Part shown: positions 10,201-19,783 of the stretch, piece by piece
Numbering within the stretch: the stretch's first letter is position 1
Layout: the number at the start of each line of letters is the position of its first letter
DNA from: Ixodes scapularis
Taxonomy: Eukaryota > Arthropoda > Arachnida > Ixodida > Ixodidae
DNA length: 64,000 nucleotides
Assembly (NCBI RefSeq): GCF_016920785.2
Contig: NW_024609880.1
Span: 60,401,292 to 60,465,291, forward strand
Direction of reading: 5' to 3'
The notes under the pieces: generated by a model
Told to the model about the DNA's origin: nothing
Seen by the model: only the letters and a program-made list of their open reading frames with translations
Database searches by the model: none
Position numbers and translations under genes: made by a program

Positions 10201-13200
10201 TGCGTCTGTCTTACCTTTCCTGCGACTTTCGGAAGTGCAGGTCTTTACGACCAAGCTCGACTTCACCTTTTAGAGAGAGCAGACGAAATAACTCGAGCGG
10301 TACGTTGTTTTCGTCTAACAATTATACTTCATTTCAGCTTAGGTCCGAGTGCGGCCGATGTTATGAGCCGAAGGGCTAATCAAACAGCGAAAGAGGCACA
10401 ACGTCATGGCATGATCTCTGCAGTTGATAGGATCAGCTGGTATTCGCCGTCTTTCTGTGCGTGCTTCTCCGCCGGCTAGTCCTATCAAGCGCAGAGAGCA
10501 CGCCATAACACTGCAATTTTTGCGCCTTTTGATTGGCCCTTCAGCTCATAACATCGGCCACGCTCGAACCTAAGCTGAAACGAAGTATAACAGACGCGCA
10601 TCGAGGAGAGAAGTCAAAGGACTCACTGGCGAGGTGTCCCGAGGCGCCGAGGTTTAGAACCGAGAGTGAGGGTGGCTAGAGTCCGCAAGTTCCCGCCCAA
10701 ATACTTTTTCCCTCCTTTCGTGTGCGGCAAGACTCCTCACTCTTTAACGGCATCGGCGGGTTGGCGCAGTTAACATTCTCTGCTAGTCAAAGCGATGGCT
10801 GCTTCACCTTTCCTGCGTCTGTCGGAGATTCACCACTTTTTCACCGGCGAGAACACGGCCTTCAAAAAAAAAAAAAGAAAGTGTTTGTCCTTTGTCCCTC
10901 TTGCTCCCCTTCTCTTAGGATTATTTACGTCCTTCTTGTTCAGCTCGCTTGCACCTTTGCATTTAATTGCACTATAACAATAATTACTTCTTGGTGTCAA
11001 CGAGTCTACGACATGACTTCCGCAATACGTTCGACGCCGCTCGAGTAGCTCCATCGATCTTGCTCGGATTCTATTTCACAGATTAGCACAGGTTTTCTAA
11101 CTTTTGCCACGTGGGTTAACACCACACATACATACCCCAATATGCTACCCGACAACAGCCTTTTAGTCGAGCGAGGAAGTTGTGACAACAAGCAGCGATC
11201 GAGCACTTTTGGGCTATGATGTGCTCACAGTACCGATTGCACAGCCGTATTTGTTTATTTACAGTAACTACATCAGCTGTCATCTGTCTTCAGCTGATTA
11301 TCTTTCAACAACTCATTAAACGCGAGGTACCATTCACGAAACTCGTGCAACTAAACGTTTTAACATAGCAATGAACATGGTGTTTACTTCTTACCTGAGC
11401 GAGCGACCTACCGCGGCATGCTGCTCTTGGGGCATTGCAGCCATTGCTGTGGAAGGTCCGTCTTGGACAGTCCATTTAGAGCCGCGTAAAGTGCGGTAGC
11501 CTCCATGTGGCTTCACTTTGCGGCCCCGCGAGGGCACTCACAGTGACTCTGTAAAATGTCACCTAGATCGGAGAGCGCCATCTTTACCGCGTAGCTACAA
11601 TTCTTAAACGACGCCTCGACATTCGCAACGAGAGTGAAATCCTTCACCTCAAAAGAAAGGACGTATCCTTTAAGGTATTTTCTTTCGCCTTTCTTGAAGG
11701 CCGCTTTCTCGCCGGTGAAAAAGCGGTGAATCTCTGACAGTCGTAGGAAAGGTAAAGCAGCCATCGCTTTGACTAGCAGACGGCGTTAACTGCGCCAACC
11801 CGCCGACGCCGTTAAAGAGTGAGGAGTCTCGCTGCACACGAAAGGAGGGGAAAAGTATTTGGGAGGGAACTTGTGGACACTAACCACCCTCAGTCTCGGT
11901 TCTTAGCAAACAAACCTTGGTGCCTCGGGACACCTCGCCAGTGAGTCCTTTGACTTCTCTCCTTGATGTGCTTCTGCTAGTTGTTGGACAAAAACAACGC
12001 ACCGCTTGAGTTACTTCGTCTGCCCTCTCTGAAAGGCGAAGTCGAGCTCGCTCGTAAAGACCAGGACTTCCGAAAGTCACAGGAAAGGTAAGACAGACGC
12101 AGACAACGTTGCAAAGTAACAGACGAAGCTCAGATAGGGGGTCGCAATCAGCCAATCAGGGCTCGGCGTTCTGACATCACCGCTACCCCCTGCGCAAGAA
12201 GCACAAACTGAGGTAGACAGACAAGATGACAACAAGCTCGCAGTGCAGTGCAGTAGAATGATGTTTGGTGACAGAAATGAAGTTATGAAAGCTGGATGTC
12301 GGGCGACAGCGTGCTACCTGATAATTGCTGTTGCCGCGATGAGACAGGAATGCTAAAATCATGTCTCACCTATGTTTGCGAACAAAGTTATAATAATAAT
12401 AATAAAGTTAAGGAGTTGCTTTAATGGTGAGGCACAACCTTTAGTAGATTGGCGGTTGTCTCTTCGAGGTTTATATGTCTTTCTGATCTTATTTCATGCT
12501 CTGCACTTAGTGAACCATTGTTAACTCATATGCTTAGCCACAAGCAGGCTCCAATCATTTGCAATATTCCGGTCGGCTCACTTAGCTTGGCAACATTATG
12601 ACTGGAGCAGAGAAGAAACTTTATTTTCTAAGGTTTGCTATGTGTGAAAGTGTTTGTTTTTTCGATTACTACCATTCACAAAATGCATGTATATGGTTGG
12701 GTTGCACACATTTCAGTTTTGACAAGCATGCATTTTGGTTTGGGTACAGTGAGTAATTTGGGATATGTTTCATATATAATAATACTGTATTACATTGCAG
12801 CCGTGGAAGCTACCATGGACTTCGACACCACCTCAGAGCCTGGACCGAGGGATTTAACCCTGATGGGCTCTTTGGATGAATTGAGCAAACTTGCTGGGAG
12901 CAGCGGCAAACGGCTGCAACTACAGGACGTCCTCCAGCACCTACACGAGAGCAAGAGTGCCAAGGACGTCAAAGAAATTCAGTTCTCGACACGGGAGCAA
13001 CAGAAATCGAATCTCTGGATGCGCCACAGGGTGGGCATGATCACCGCATCCATTGCGTACAGTGTGTATACGAGGGTGAAAACGCTCAGAACAAGGATGG
13101 GCCCTCATGACGTGAGGCCCCTATTGAAGAAGATTATGCGTCAAACAAATGTCCGAACGCCCTCAATGCGTCATGGCAGTGAAACGGAAGGCACTGCGAA

Positions 13201-13630
13201 AGAGTGCTTCAAAACAAAGTATGCAGGGCATGGGAATTTAGTGGTGAGAGAGTGTGGCCAGCATGTTATGGAGGGACGACCATACATTGGTGCCAGCCCA
13301 GATGGTCTAGTGGAGTTCATTTGCTGCCCAAAGCGCATCCTCGAGGTTAAATGCCTTGAAATCATGAACAAATTCCTACAGGAAAATATGGAAAAAACCA
13401 AAGACAATGTTTCTGGCGAGAATCTGAAGCGCATGACGACCTGTTTCTGCCAGGTGCAAATGCAGATGGGTCTCGCAGGAGTCAAACACGGTGACTTGTT
13501 TGTCTACGTTAGCGAGCACGACAATGTCTGCATCAAAGTAGAATTTGATGAAGACTACTTTCAGGATGTAGTTGAAAGAGCTTCATCTTTCTTTGAAAAG
13601 TATGTGCTCCCACGTATGTTGTCTGTTTAG
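4246..13630 (+). CDS. SWIM zinc-finger / YqaJ (lambda-exonuclease-like) nuclease protein, five exons
   Basis: Exons 4246-4279, 4423-4675, 5319-5490, 8616-8727 and 12801-13630 all have GT/AG borders and compatible phases (1, 2, 0, 1). They give 1401 nt, a 466-aa protein. Exons 2-3 form a SWIM-type region ending CKAGN-YKCKHIVAVLLH. The usual first Cys of CxC is Arg (codon CGC at 4659-4661). Exon 5 carries the YqaJ/PD-(D/E)XK nuclease: W..RHR.GMITAS, RHGSETEGTAKECF, IGASPDG, ILEVKC (the E-x-K core) and CFCQVQMQMG. All expected catalytic residues are present. The family are metal-dependent 5'-3' exonuclease or recombinase-like proteins; the role in transposition is inferred. The short exon 1 is chosen because its donor joins exon 2 in frame. 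An ATTAAA at 13684 may be the poly(A) signal. Confidence 0.85.
5491..8615 (+). other. Intron 3 of the nuclease gene; mostly unexplained sequence
   Basis: 3.1-kb intron with donor GTAAGC and acceptor CCCAG. It contains a GC-rich block at about 6230-6660 ending in a hairpin (GAGATG...CATCTC, 6620-6651), a half copy of a foldback repeat (6680-6815), a perfect 7-bp stem hairpin CCCCAGC/GCTGGGG (6912-6928) and a 15-G run (6936-6950). No coding exon or recognisable transposase was found; open frames here are short and featureless. Confidence 0.5.
6680..6815 (-). repeat. Solo half of the foldback family seen at 29030-30271
   Basis: The stretch around TTAATAGGGAAAT through GAGTTACCGCCATAAATAGA to CCCGTTTAAG aligns by eye, with gaps, to the reverse complement of the left arm of the 29030-30271 element. 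Only one arm is present, so it is a solo or truncated copy inside intron 3. Confidence 0.5.
9463..9645. mobile_element. Foldback MITE with TA flanks, 183 bp
   Basis: The two halves are imperfect inverse complements. TACACG...GCGAGCAGGGCCTCTGAG and AGCTGGGGTG...GGCATGCCAT on the left pair with ATGGCATGC, CACCCCAGC and CAGAGGCTGTACTCGGAAACGTGTA on the right, leaving a loop of about 40 nt. TA at both edges suggests a Tc1/mariner-type target duplication. It lies in intron 4 of the nuclease gene. Confidence 0.65.
10322..10590. mobile_element. Palindromic MITE nested in the left arm of the long-inverted-repeat element
   Basis: TIRs of about 60 bp (TTATACTTC...CAGCTTAGG at the left, inverse at 10531-10590) and inner arms that also pair (TGATAGGA with TCCTATCA) make the whole 269 bp a near-complete hairpin. 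The opposite arm of the host element lacks it (around 11980), giving an empty-site reference. TA at the edges is compatible with a mariner-type insertion. Confidence 0.75.
11408..11764 (-). pseudogene. Decayed SWIM zinc-finger exon of the nested element
   Basis: From ATG 11764-11762 the frame encodes MAALPFLRLSEIHRFFTGE, then a region typical of arthropod SWIM/YqaJ proteins, ending SHCECPRGAAK-stop-SHMEATALYAAL. The expected third zinc ligand Cys of CxC...CxH is replaced by TGA at 11514-11512; reading continues in frame to TAG at 11410-11408. A GTAAG donor-like sequence follows. No YqaJ exon was found within the element. It resembles exons 2-3 of the host transposon's nuclease gene in type but not closely in sequence, so it derives from a different family. 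Confidence 0.65.
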
Positions 13631-13726
13631 ACTGAATCAAGTTTGTCCTGTCTTTACAATTGATGTGCTTAAAGGAATTCTGGATTAAAATTGGGACATC
13701 ATAAAGCAAGGCAGGTGCAGTAGGCG

Positions 13727-14049
13727 GGATGGTACAATCCCCATAACATCGCTCATACAGCGATATCTCCAATGGATGGCCATATTTTTGAAAAAGAAGG
13801 AAGCGACAAAATGAGGCAGACGAGGCCAGTCACATCCCAATTCTCATACCCTCTCTTCGCTTTGTCCCCTCAAGGCAGCAAACCAAAATGGGGAGGAGAG
13901 AAGGAAGGCTGGTTTCTCTCTTTCTCAATCTTTCCCGGAGAATAGCTACGCCACATTTTCTACTCAATCGCGCCCCTTTTTGTTCAAAAATACGACCATC
14001 CGTTCGAGATATCGCTGAATGAGTGATGTTTTGGGGTTCGTAGTGTCCT
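13727..14049. repeat. Foldback repeat between the two convergent genes
   Basis: ACAATCCCCATAACATCGCT...CAGCGATATCTC...GGATGGCCATATTTTTGAA at 13732-13792 pairs with the inverse at 13983-14045. No coding capacity was seen. It is probably a MITE inserted between the 3' ends of the two transposon genes. Confidence 0.55.
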
Positions 14050-14104
14050 GTTGAACTCTTCTGCGGCCTTATTTTGTGGAATTCACATTTCGGTTCAGCA
14101 TCCC

Positions 14105-14631
14105 TTTGAAGGGGTCATGCAGCATTTTTTTTAAATCTTGCCAAATACAAATAACTTCACAGGCGTACCTACAGAACACTCATTTGCTTCATTATTCTCT
14201 GTTCAGAAACCTAGGGACTTGTAAACTTATCTTTATCATTCTGATATAGCCAAGAAGCTTAGAATTTTTCATGCGTGTATTGTGGATGTAGTACGACTCT
14301 GTACTTGGTCATAGATTGTGGGCTTATCAGAATGATCAAGACATATTTATAATTTGCACAATAGAGACTTGTTTCAACAGTTGCGGTCTTGGCTACCTCT
14401 ATCAGAGCTTACTGGCGCAGGTTTCCTCAAATCAGGCTTACATATGGCATGTTGGAAGATTGTAATCAGTGAGTGCCCGACGACTCCATAATGTAGATTT
14501 GAATGCAAGGCATCAAGACATTGAGCTTTTTCTTTTACACAACCCATGTGAGGAGGATACTTGGGTCACGCCAGTGCCAGTACGCTTGTTGGAAAAGTTC
14601 AAATGTAAAATTGTTTCACGACCCCTTTAAA
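14105..14631. mobile_element. MITE with TTTRAAGGGGTCRTG termini
   Basis: The left end TTTGAAGGGGTCATG and the right end (inverse of TTTAAAGGGGTCGTG) form about 15-bp imperfect TIRs enclosing 527 bp of AT-rich non-coding DNA. The remainder to 15050 is 3' flank of the transposase gene with possible minus-strand AATAAA signals. Confidence 0.5.
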
Positions 14632-15050
14632 ATTGTACTGACATACGCATAGTAATGTAAAAGTTTGGATTTGAAGGGCCTCTCCATAGCAACTGGTCAC
14701 ATTAAAAAAAATCATGAGCAGGCATAATCATACTCTTTATTACAAGAAAATGCACGAAAGAGATGTGGGACTGGAAACACGTTTGTCTATTATTTGCAAC
14801 AGTATTTACTGTTTGAAATTTATGCTTGAGCACTACTTAAAGATAGATGTTCTGTGTGGTAGTCATTTTGATGCATTTGTACTCTGTTTATTAATTCCCC
14901 TGTTATTTGATTGTGTCATTAAAAAGATTAACCATTTTTGTAATGGACTACCATACTCTTTCATCTCAGTCTACATAAAAAGAAACATGGTCAAAATAAG
15001 CCTACATGCTGAATGCTTAAGCCAGACAGGCACTCACACTAGCCGCATTT

Positions 15051-18000
15051 CTACTTGAAGAGGAATTTATCCTCGCTAAACAGAGGCTTCGAAAGGTTTA
15101 CCATGCCAGACATCACTGTGAAGATCTTGTCTATGTATGGCACAAGATCTAGATCAACCGATTTCTCAGAGTGCGGTAGATCTTCATCCTCTGAATTGCT
15201 CTCTCTACATGAACACGTGCACAGGCTATAGACTGATGGGACCTGGCTTCTTCTGTCGTCAGCTGTTTCTCCATAAGGAAGGGAGGCCTGATCATTCGCA
15301 CATTTTTTTCCCTGCACAGCTCACTGATCAGGAACCCTTTGTCCACCATCACACTGTCGACATGTGGAGTACACCTGTCCAGCAGCCGGGACTGCTTTGT
15401 GATGAAGGTGTCCGAGGCTTTTCCACCATATGCTGGGCTTACGTAACTGATTAGCCCTCCTGGTGTTTCACTTACTAGGACCTTTGCCGTGTACGTTCGT
15501 TTATAATGGCTGTATGTGAGCAACCTTGACATAAGGTCTTTTGGCCTCTCGATTTCTAACTCTGTGCAGTCCAGCACCATTCTCGTGTCCTTGTACTCCC
15601 AGAAGTAGGTTGTTAGGCAGCTAACCACGGAGTCTTTTTCCGGCCAGAAGACAGCATGCTCGAAAATGCTTGCGAGTATCACAATAGACTCTTTAAAGAT
15701 GTTCGACACTGTTGTTCGGTGCACACCGAAGAGCACTCCTAACAGCGAAAACGTAATGTCGTGATACAACTTCATAAAAGTAAAGAGCACGGCGTCATCG
15801 TCACTTATGCAGAAGCTGCGGGATGACTGGAGTGTGCGGGCTTCTGTGTAGAGCTCTGTTATATTATAAAACAACTCGAATGAGCACACTCCTGTCAGTA
15901 CCAGCAGCCCATTTTCGCCTGTTATTTTAGATATCGCTATCAGCTGTTCTCGCTTGAATGGGTTGCTCATGGTATCGACTTCAACACCCGTGTTCCGTTG
16001 AAACTTCTCCAGCTCTGCGGTGAGTTCTGCAAATAAAAGCGAAGTGGTATAAAAAGGAAACAATTCAGTTGTTTCAAATGAAGCATTGATATAATTCCTA
16101 CCTTCAACATTTGTGATGTGTTCGCCGGGGCTCCCACTGGGAACTGAGAAGGCACTGGCACTTGCCGCAGTTGAGTGTACAACCAATGTTTCGGGAGTGG
16201 GCGAAGGGGCAGGTAGCGTCCGAATCACTGATACATGAAATGAAATGGGGACTGCATTTGCAGATGCATTACTCAATTACTGGCACAAACAGTCAAATGA
16301 AATAACGCATATCATTTAACATTTTTGTAGTATCCATGGTTTCTAAACAGGAATGCAGTATCAGAATTACTATTACTTCAGTAACGCACTACTTTATTTC
16401 CTATGAATAAACAATCGCCAGTAATTTTTGCGAATGGCGAATGCCCTCTGCTTGTTTTCCTAGTAGTGTTTCACTTGACTGATTGTAGGAACGGTGCGAA
16501 ATACACATGGAAACACCAGACTGGCCCCACTTGCCAACCTATTAATTTTTTTTGTCCTGTTCACACAATGGTTTATACCAACTGGCCGAGCTTTCCATCT
16601 GATCAATCACCTATCTCGGTGATATCTGCGGACTCGTTTATATTATCCCTCAAATGGTGCAAAAGTTCGGCAACGAAGGGCATTTAATTTATAATTAGTT
16701 TTACTGCAATATTTTGTTATTTATGAGATCTAGGAAATTGATTTTACATAAATAAAATTGTCTCCGGACTAGAACACCAGAACCTTTTCGTACACAAACT
16801 GTCATCCTCCGTGGGTTCCACAACTTGTTCTGCTGCGGCAACATCTTCCACAGGAGAGCTGTCCGAAATCCCGCTGCTGCTCGTGTTTTCCTGTACTATC
16901 AGGAGGTCCAATTGTAGGGAAATGGGAGGTTGTGGCACCTGCTGTGGATTTGCAGCAGCATGCCTTTCACCTGAAAGTTAAAAATTTATTAAAATGGCGC
17001 ATTGACTAATGCTGATGATTCGGCTAGCTGGTAGTTCATTCCCCAAATACGCACAGCGCACAGTCACCGACAAAGTACAAGATGACTAACAGACAGCAGT
17101 GCTGACCTACATTGAACTTTTACTGGTGCCTACTTCGAGTATGCCAACGGTAAACAAGCCAAGGTAAGGAAAATACATACAAAAGGAGAAGTAACATGAG
17201 TGGCGTAATAAACAAGGCAGGAAAAATGCAATTTAGTCAGGGAAATGTACAATGTAGCCGTTAGGATAACATGCTGAACTGAGTTACTTATGTCAAATAA
17301 CACTGACACTGGGAATTGAGCAAATTGTACTACTGTAAAACTTCTGATTCTCACAGCCCCATTTTTTTTCTACGGATCGGGCAAAGAGACATTTGCGACC
17401 ACTAAATTTCGCAAATTCTGGACGAGGCAATTCAGGGCTTCTAGAGGCCGGTATTTCGCTTGCCCCTAAATTTCGCGTAATTCGCAAAATTTATAGGCAC
17501 CGGGAAAAAAAAGGGGGCTACAGTATCCTTTCTGGTTACCATGGAACGCTATTTCTAGTTGGTGCTCGTGCTCTATCAAAAATAAGCGCATGGGTGACCC
17601 AGCCAGTCCACGGTGTCCGAGTTCCACCCCTACCACGCACGTGTACAGGCAGGCATCTGAAGGTTTCAGAACGAGGACGTGCACAACCGGCGACTTGTGC
17701 GCGTGCGGCACGCGCACGTAGGGGTTGCAGCACATCGCCACTCGTCCAAGAGCCCCCGGCATGAATGCCGTTCCAAATTCCAGTGAGAGATGAACGTCAG
17801 TGCTAGCTCATCAACGTGCGAGGAACAGAACTTTATAAACACTTACGCCGGCGTCTCGCCGCCGCTTCGCCCGGTCGCCTTGTGTCGTGGGGACGCACGG
17901 GAAGGTTCAGCGACGGAATTGCCTCCGGTGACAATTTTCGGTACTTGTAACCTAGATATAAAATTAAATGGGACTACGCGCTCACAGAATGTACGCGTCG

Positions 18001-18220
18001 CACCGGTGTCGGACTTACCCAGAGATTTGTAGACAGGGTAGACGAAGTCCTGCTCATCGAAGTGCTTGCTGCACACAACGGTCGACGCTGACGGCGCCTT
18101 CCCCATTCTTAATTTAATCATCCATTCCTTCTTTTTTCTCGATGACTTTGGGTAGAAGTGAAAACTGACACCGGGTTCTTTTCGAGACGTGCATTGCGGC
18201 ACGGAACAGAATGTTACCAT
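15051..18220 (-). pseudogene. THAP-domain DDE_Tnp_4 transposase, four exons, one frameshift near the C-terminus
   Basis: Exons 18220-18019, 16970-16794, 16227-16102 and 16026-15051, all with GT/AG borders and phase 1. The exon 2 donor (GTACGA) is the least certain. Exon 1 is a THAP finger: CSVPQC, W34, C50-x2-H53. Exon 4 is a DDE_Tnp_4 (Harbinger/IS5-like) catalytic domain with D in MVLDCTELEIERP, D in VMVDKGFL and E in HVERAIQRMK, so the DDE triad is intact. The frame stops at 15151-15149, but the next 33 codons, in another frame, continue the family's normal C-terminus (VPYIDKIF...VNLSKPLF...DKF). One lost base near 15150-15160 explains this; the intact protein would be about 493 aa. The ATG is 71 bases downstream of a CRE. 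Confidence 0.82.
17130..17780. other. Intron 1 of the transposase gene; no gene recognised
   Basis: Part of the 18018-16971 intron. A GC-rich block at 17560-17765, read on the minus strand, has a weak tRNA-Ser-like A-box (TGGACGAGTGG) and might be a SINE, but no convincing B-box was found. Confidence 0.3.
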
Positions 18221-18290
18221 CTCCAAAGCGAATGTACGAGGACAGGGGCAAGGCGAAATCGGGAAGGAACCGGGAGAGCGCTCCCCGCCG

Positions 18291-18298
18291 TGACGTCA
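18291..18298 (-). promoter_or_regulatory. CRE palindrome plus CCAAT box near right transposon end
   Basis: TGACGTCA lies 65 bases inside the right end, with CCAATCAGGG at about 18312, both upstream of the transposase ATG at 18220. The pair is arranged as a TATA-less promoter. Function is inferred. Confidence 0.55.
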
Positions 18299-18351
18299 CG
18301 GCACACTTCACCCAATCAGGGCGCTGCGACCGCAGCGACGCTTGTGCTCGC

Positions 18352-18365
18352 TCTCGGGGCTAATA
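18352..18365 (-). repeat. Right terminal inverted repeat (with flanking TA)
   Basis: TCTCGGGGCTAATA is the exact inverse complement of 3994-4007. The TA at 18364-18365 would be the right copy of the target duplication. Confidence 0.88.
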
Positions 18366-19783
18366 CCTTCTGGGATTGCCTTCAACAATTATGAGTTCAA
18401 AATTATGTGCCATTTATTTGTGACACTAATATCGTCTAGCATCACTCTCTGAGGATAAAAATTGGAACCAAATTTCAAGCAAAACACCGTATTTTGTTAA
18501 GCCAGTGCAGTAATAGGTGAAAATATAAAAAATTAACTATGATTTAGAGCGACTATTTTGAATCAATATTAGCTAATTTATGAAAGTTACGACGTTGGTT
18601 CTCCACGCCAACTTCCAGACGCTTGTATGAAAGTGGAAGAAATAGCTGCACCTCGAACGATTTATAAGTCATGGTCTCTTATTTAAAAAAGGCAAAGGCC
18701 TTTAAAATAGCTGATAAATTAACAGCAGCTGTTCATAGGTTTATTAAATTTACTTAATACTATGTATTAGTTGCGCGGAAAAACTCTGAACCCCGGTCTC
18801 ACTGAGCTGAGCGACCTGTACTAGTAAAAGGCTGTTTTCAGATTTCAAAATATTTTGTTATGCATCCTGCGTAAAATTACTGACTGCTTCGTAGTAAATA
18901 CCATTGGTTGCGATCCTGCGGAACATTGTTTTCGTCATCACAAGACCTCATTTTTCTGCTACTGACTTATAAATTGAGACAAGGGATGCTGCCTTGTCAT
19001 CCAGGTGGAACGCAAAACTTCTGCAATGATTTCGGTGCTGCCATTGCGAACTCTAATGAAAGCAGACGCACTTTGTCACGAGCTTTCACTCGTTGTCGAG
19101 GAGCCTACATATTTTATGATGCATGCGCCTTTGTTTTAATGGGTGGCCTTTTTCCTCAGCCAATTGTATTCTACGACGGCGTTCCCGAAGTTACAGTGAA
19201 AACAAATTTCACGGACACCGGAGCCCCATTTAAGCTCTTGAGTGCCAAAAGATGTGATAAACAATATACCGCAGCCGTCCCTTCTGGTAGTCTAAAACGT
19301 TGGAATGTTTCATCATTTGTTCACTGCGAGACTGAATCTTCTGGTAAACCACCGTGAAAACCGGATTGGTAATATATAATTTAAATTAAATGACAGATGA
19401 AAGAAAGCTATTTTATTAAGATAATTTTGACAAGATAATCTGACAGACTTAAGATTTATTACAAAACCTCCTTTATCAAACTTTTTCTAATGCATATGTA
19501 TCACTGGGTGATACATGAACTGATGTGTGACAATTATTTCCAATAATAAGCGAGTTGAGAAACACTAATTTAGGTAGCCGACTTATTAATACTTTTTACA
19601 GCTGCAATTAAAACATTTGATTTTGCACATTTTTAGAACACATGCAAAGCAAATCTCGATCAAAGCGTGAGTATTATATACATTTCAGAAGTGACCATTT
19701 TCACGCACACCATCAAACTATCCCAAAAATTACTTTTACACTTATGACGCCACTTGTCTCAAACGTCAAAATAGTGGCTTTAT
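18366..19783. other. AT-rich spacer with one unrecognised open frame
   Basis: An open frame from ATG 18986 to TGA 19357 (123 codons, plus strand) has five Cys but no signal peptide and no domain I recognise. It could be chance or a decayed element. Nothing else is supported here. Confidence 0.25.

Larger units (their letters stand above)
10071..12209. mobile_element. Long-inverted-repeat transposon encoding a second SWIM protein, nested in intron 4
   Basis: The arms 10071-10870 and 12209-11690 are inverse complements over most of their length, with many scattered differences. The left arm is interrupted by a 269-bp MITE. Both arms carry the same ATG and about 20 following codons of a SWIM protein (10795 on plus, 11764 on minus), so the inverted repeats reach into the coding region. 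Only the right side keeps the rest of the SWIM exon. A perfect CRE lies at 10103-10110, a one-base variant at 12172-12179, and a CCAATCAGGG at about 12152. Exact termini are uncertain by about 10 bp. Confidence 0.75.
3996..18363. mobile_element. Complete 14.4-kb two-gene DNA transposon (ISL2EU/IS4EU-like)
   Basis: The 14 bases TATTAGCCCCGAGA at 3994-4007 recur exactly in inverse orientation at 18352-18365. Reading the outermost TA as a 2-bp target duplication leaves 12-bp TIRs TTAGCCCCGAGA. Between them lie two convergent spliced genes: a SWIM plus YqaJ nuclease (4246-13630, plus strand) and a THAP plus DDE_Tnp_4 transposase (18220-15051, minus strand). Each starts about 150-250 bp inside its own end. 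Perfect CRE palindromes TGACGTCA lie near both ends. The unusual length comes from introns filled with other elements. The ISL2EU label rests on my recollection that this class couples a DDE transposase with a YqaJ nuclease and makes 2-bp target duplications. The terminal match and gene content are seen directly. Confidence 0.88.

Noticed and set aside
17560..17765. Possible tRNA-Ser-derived SINE on the minus strand
   Set aside because: Only an A-box-like word is visible; no acceptable B box at the right distance.
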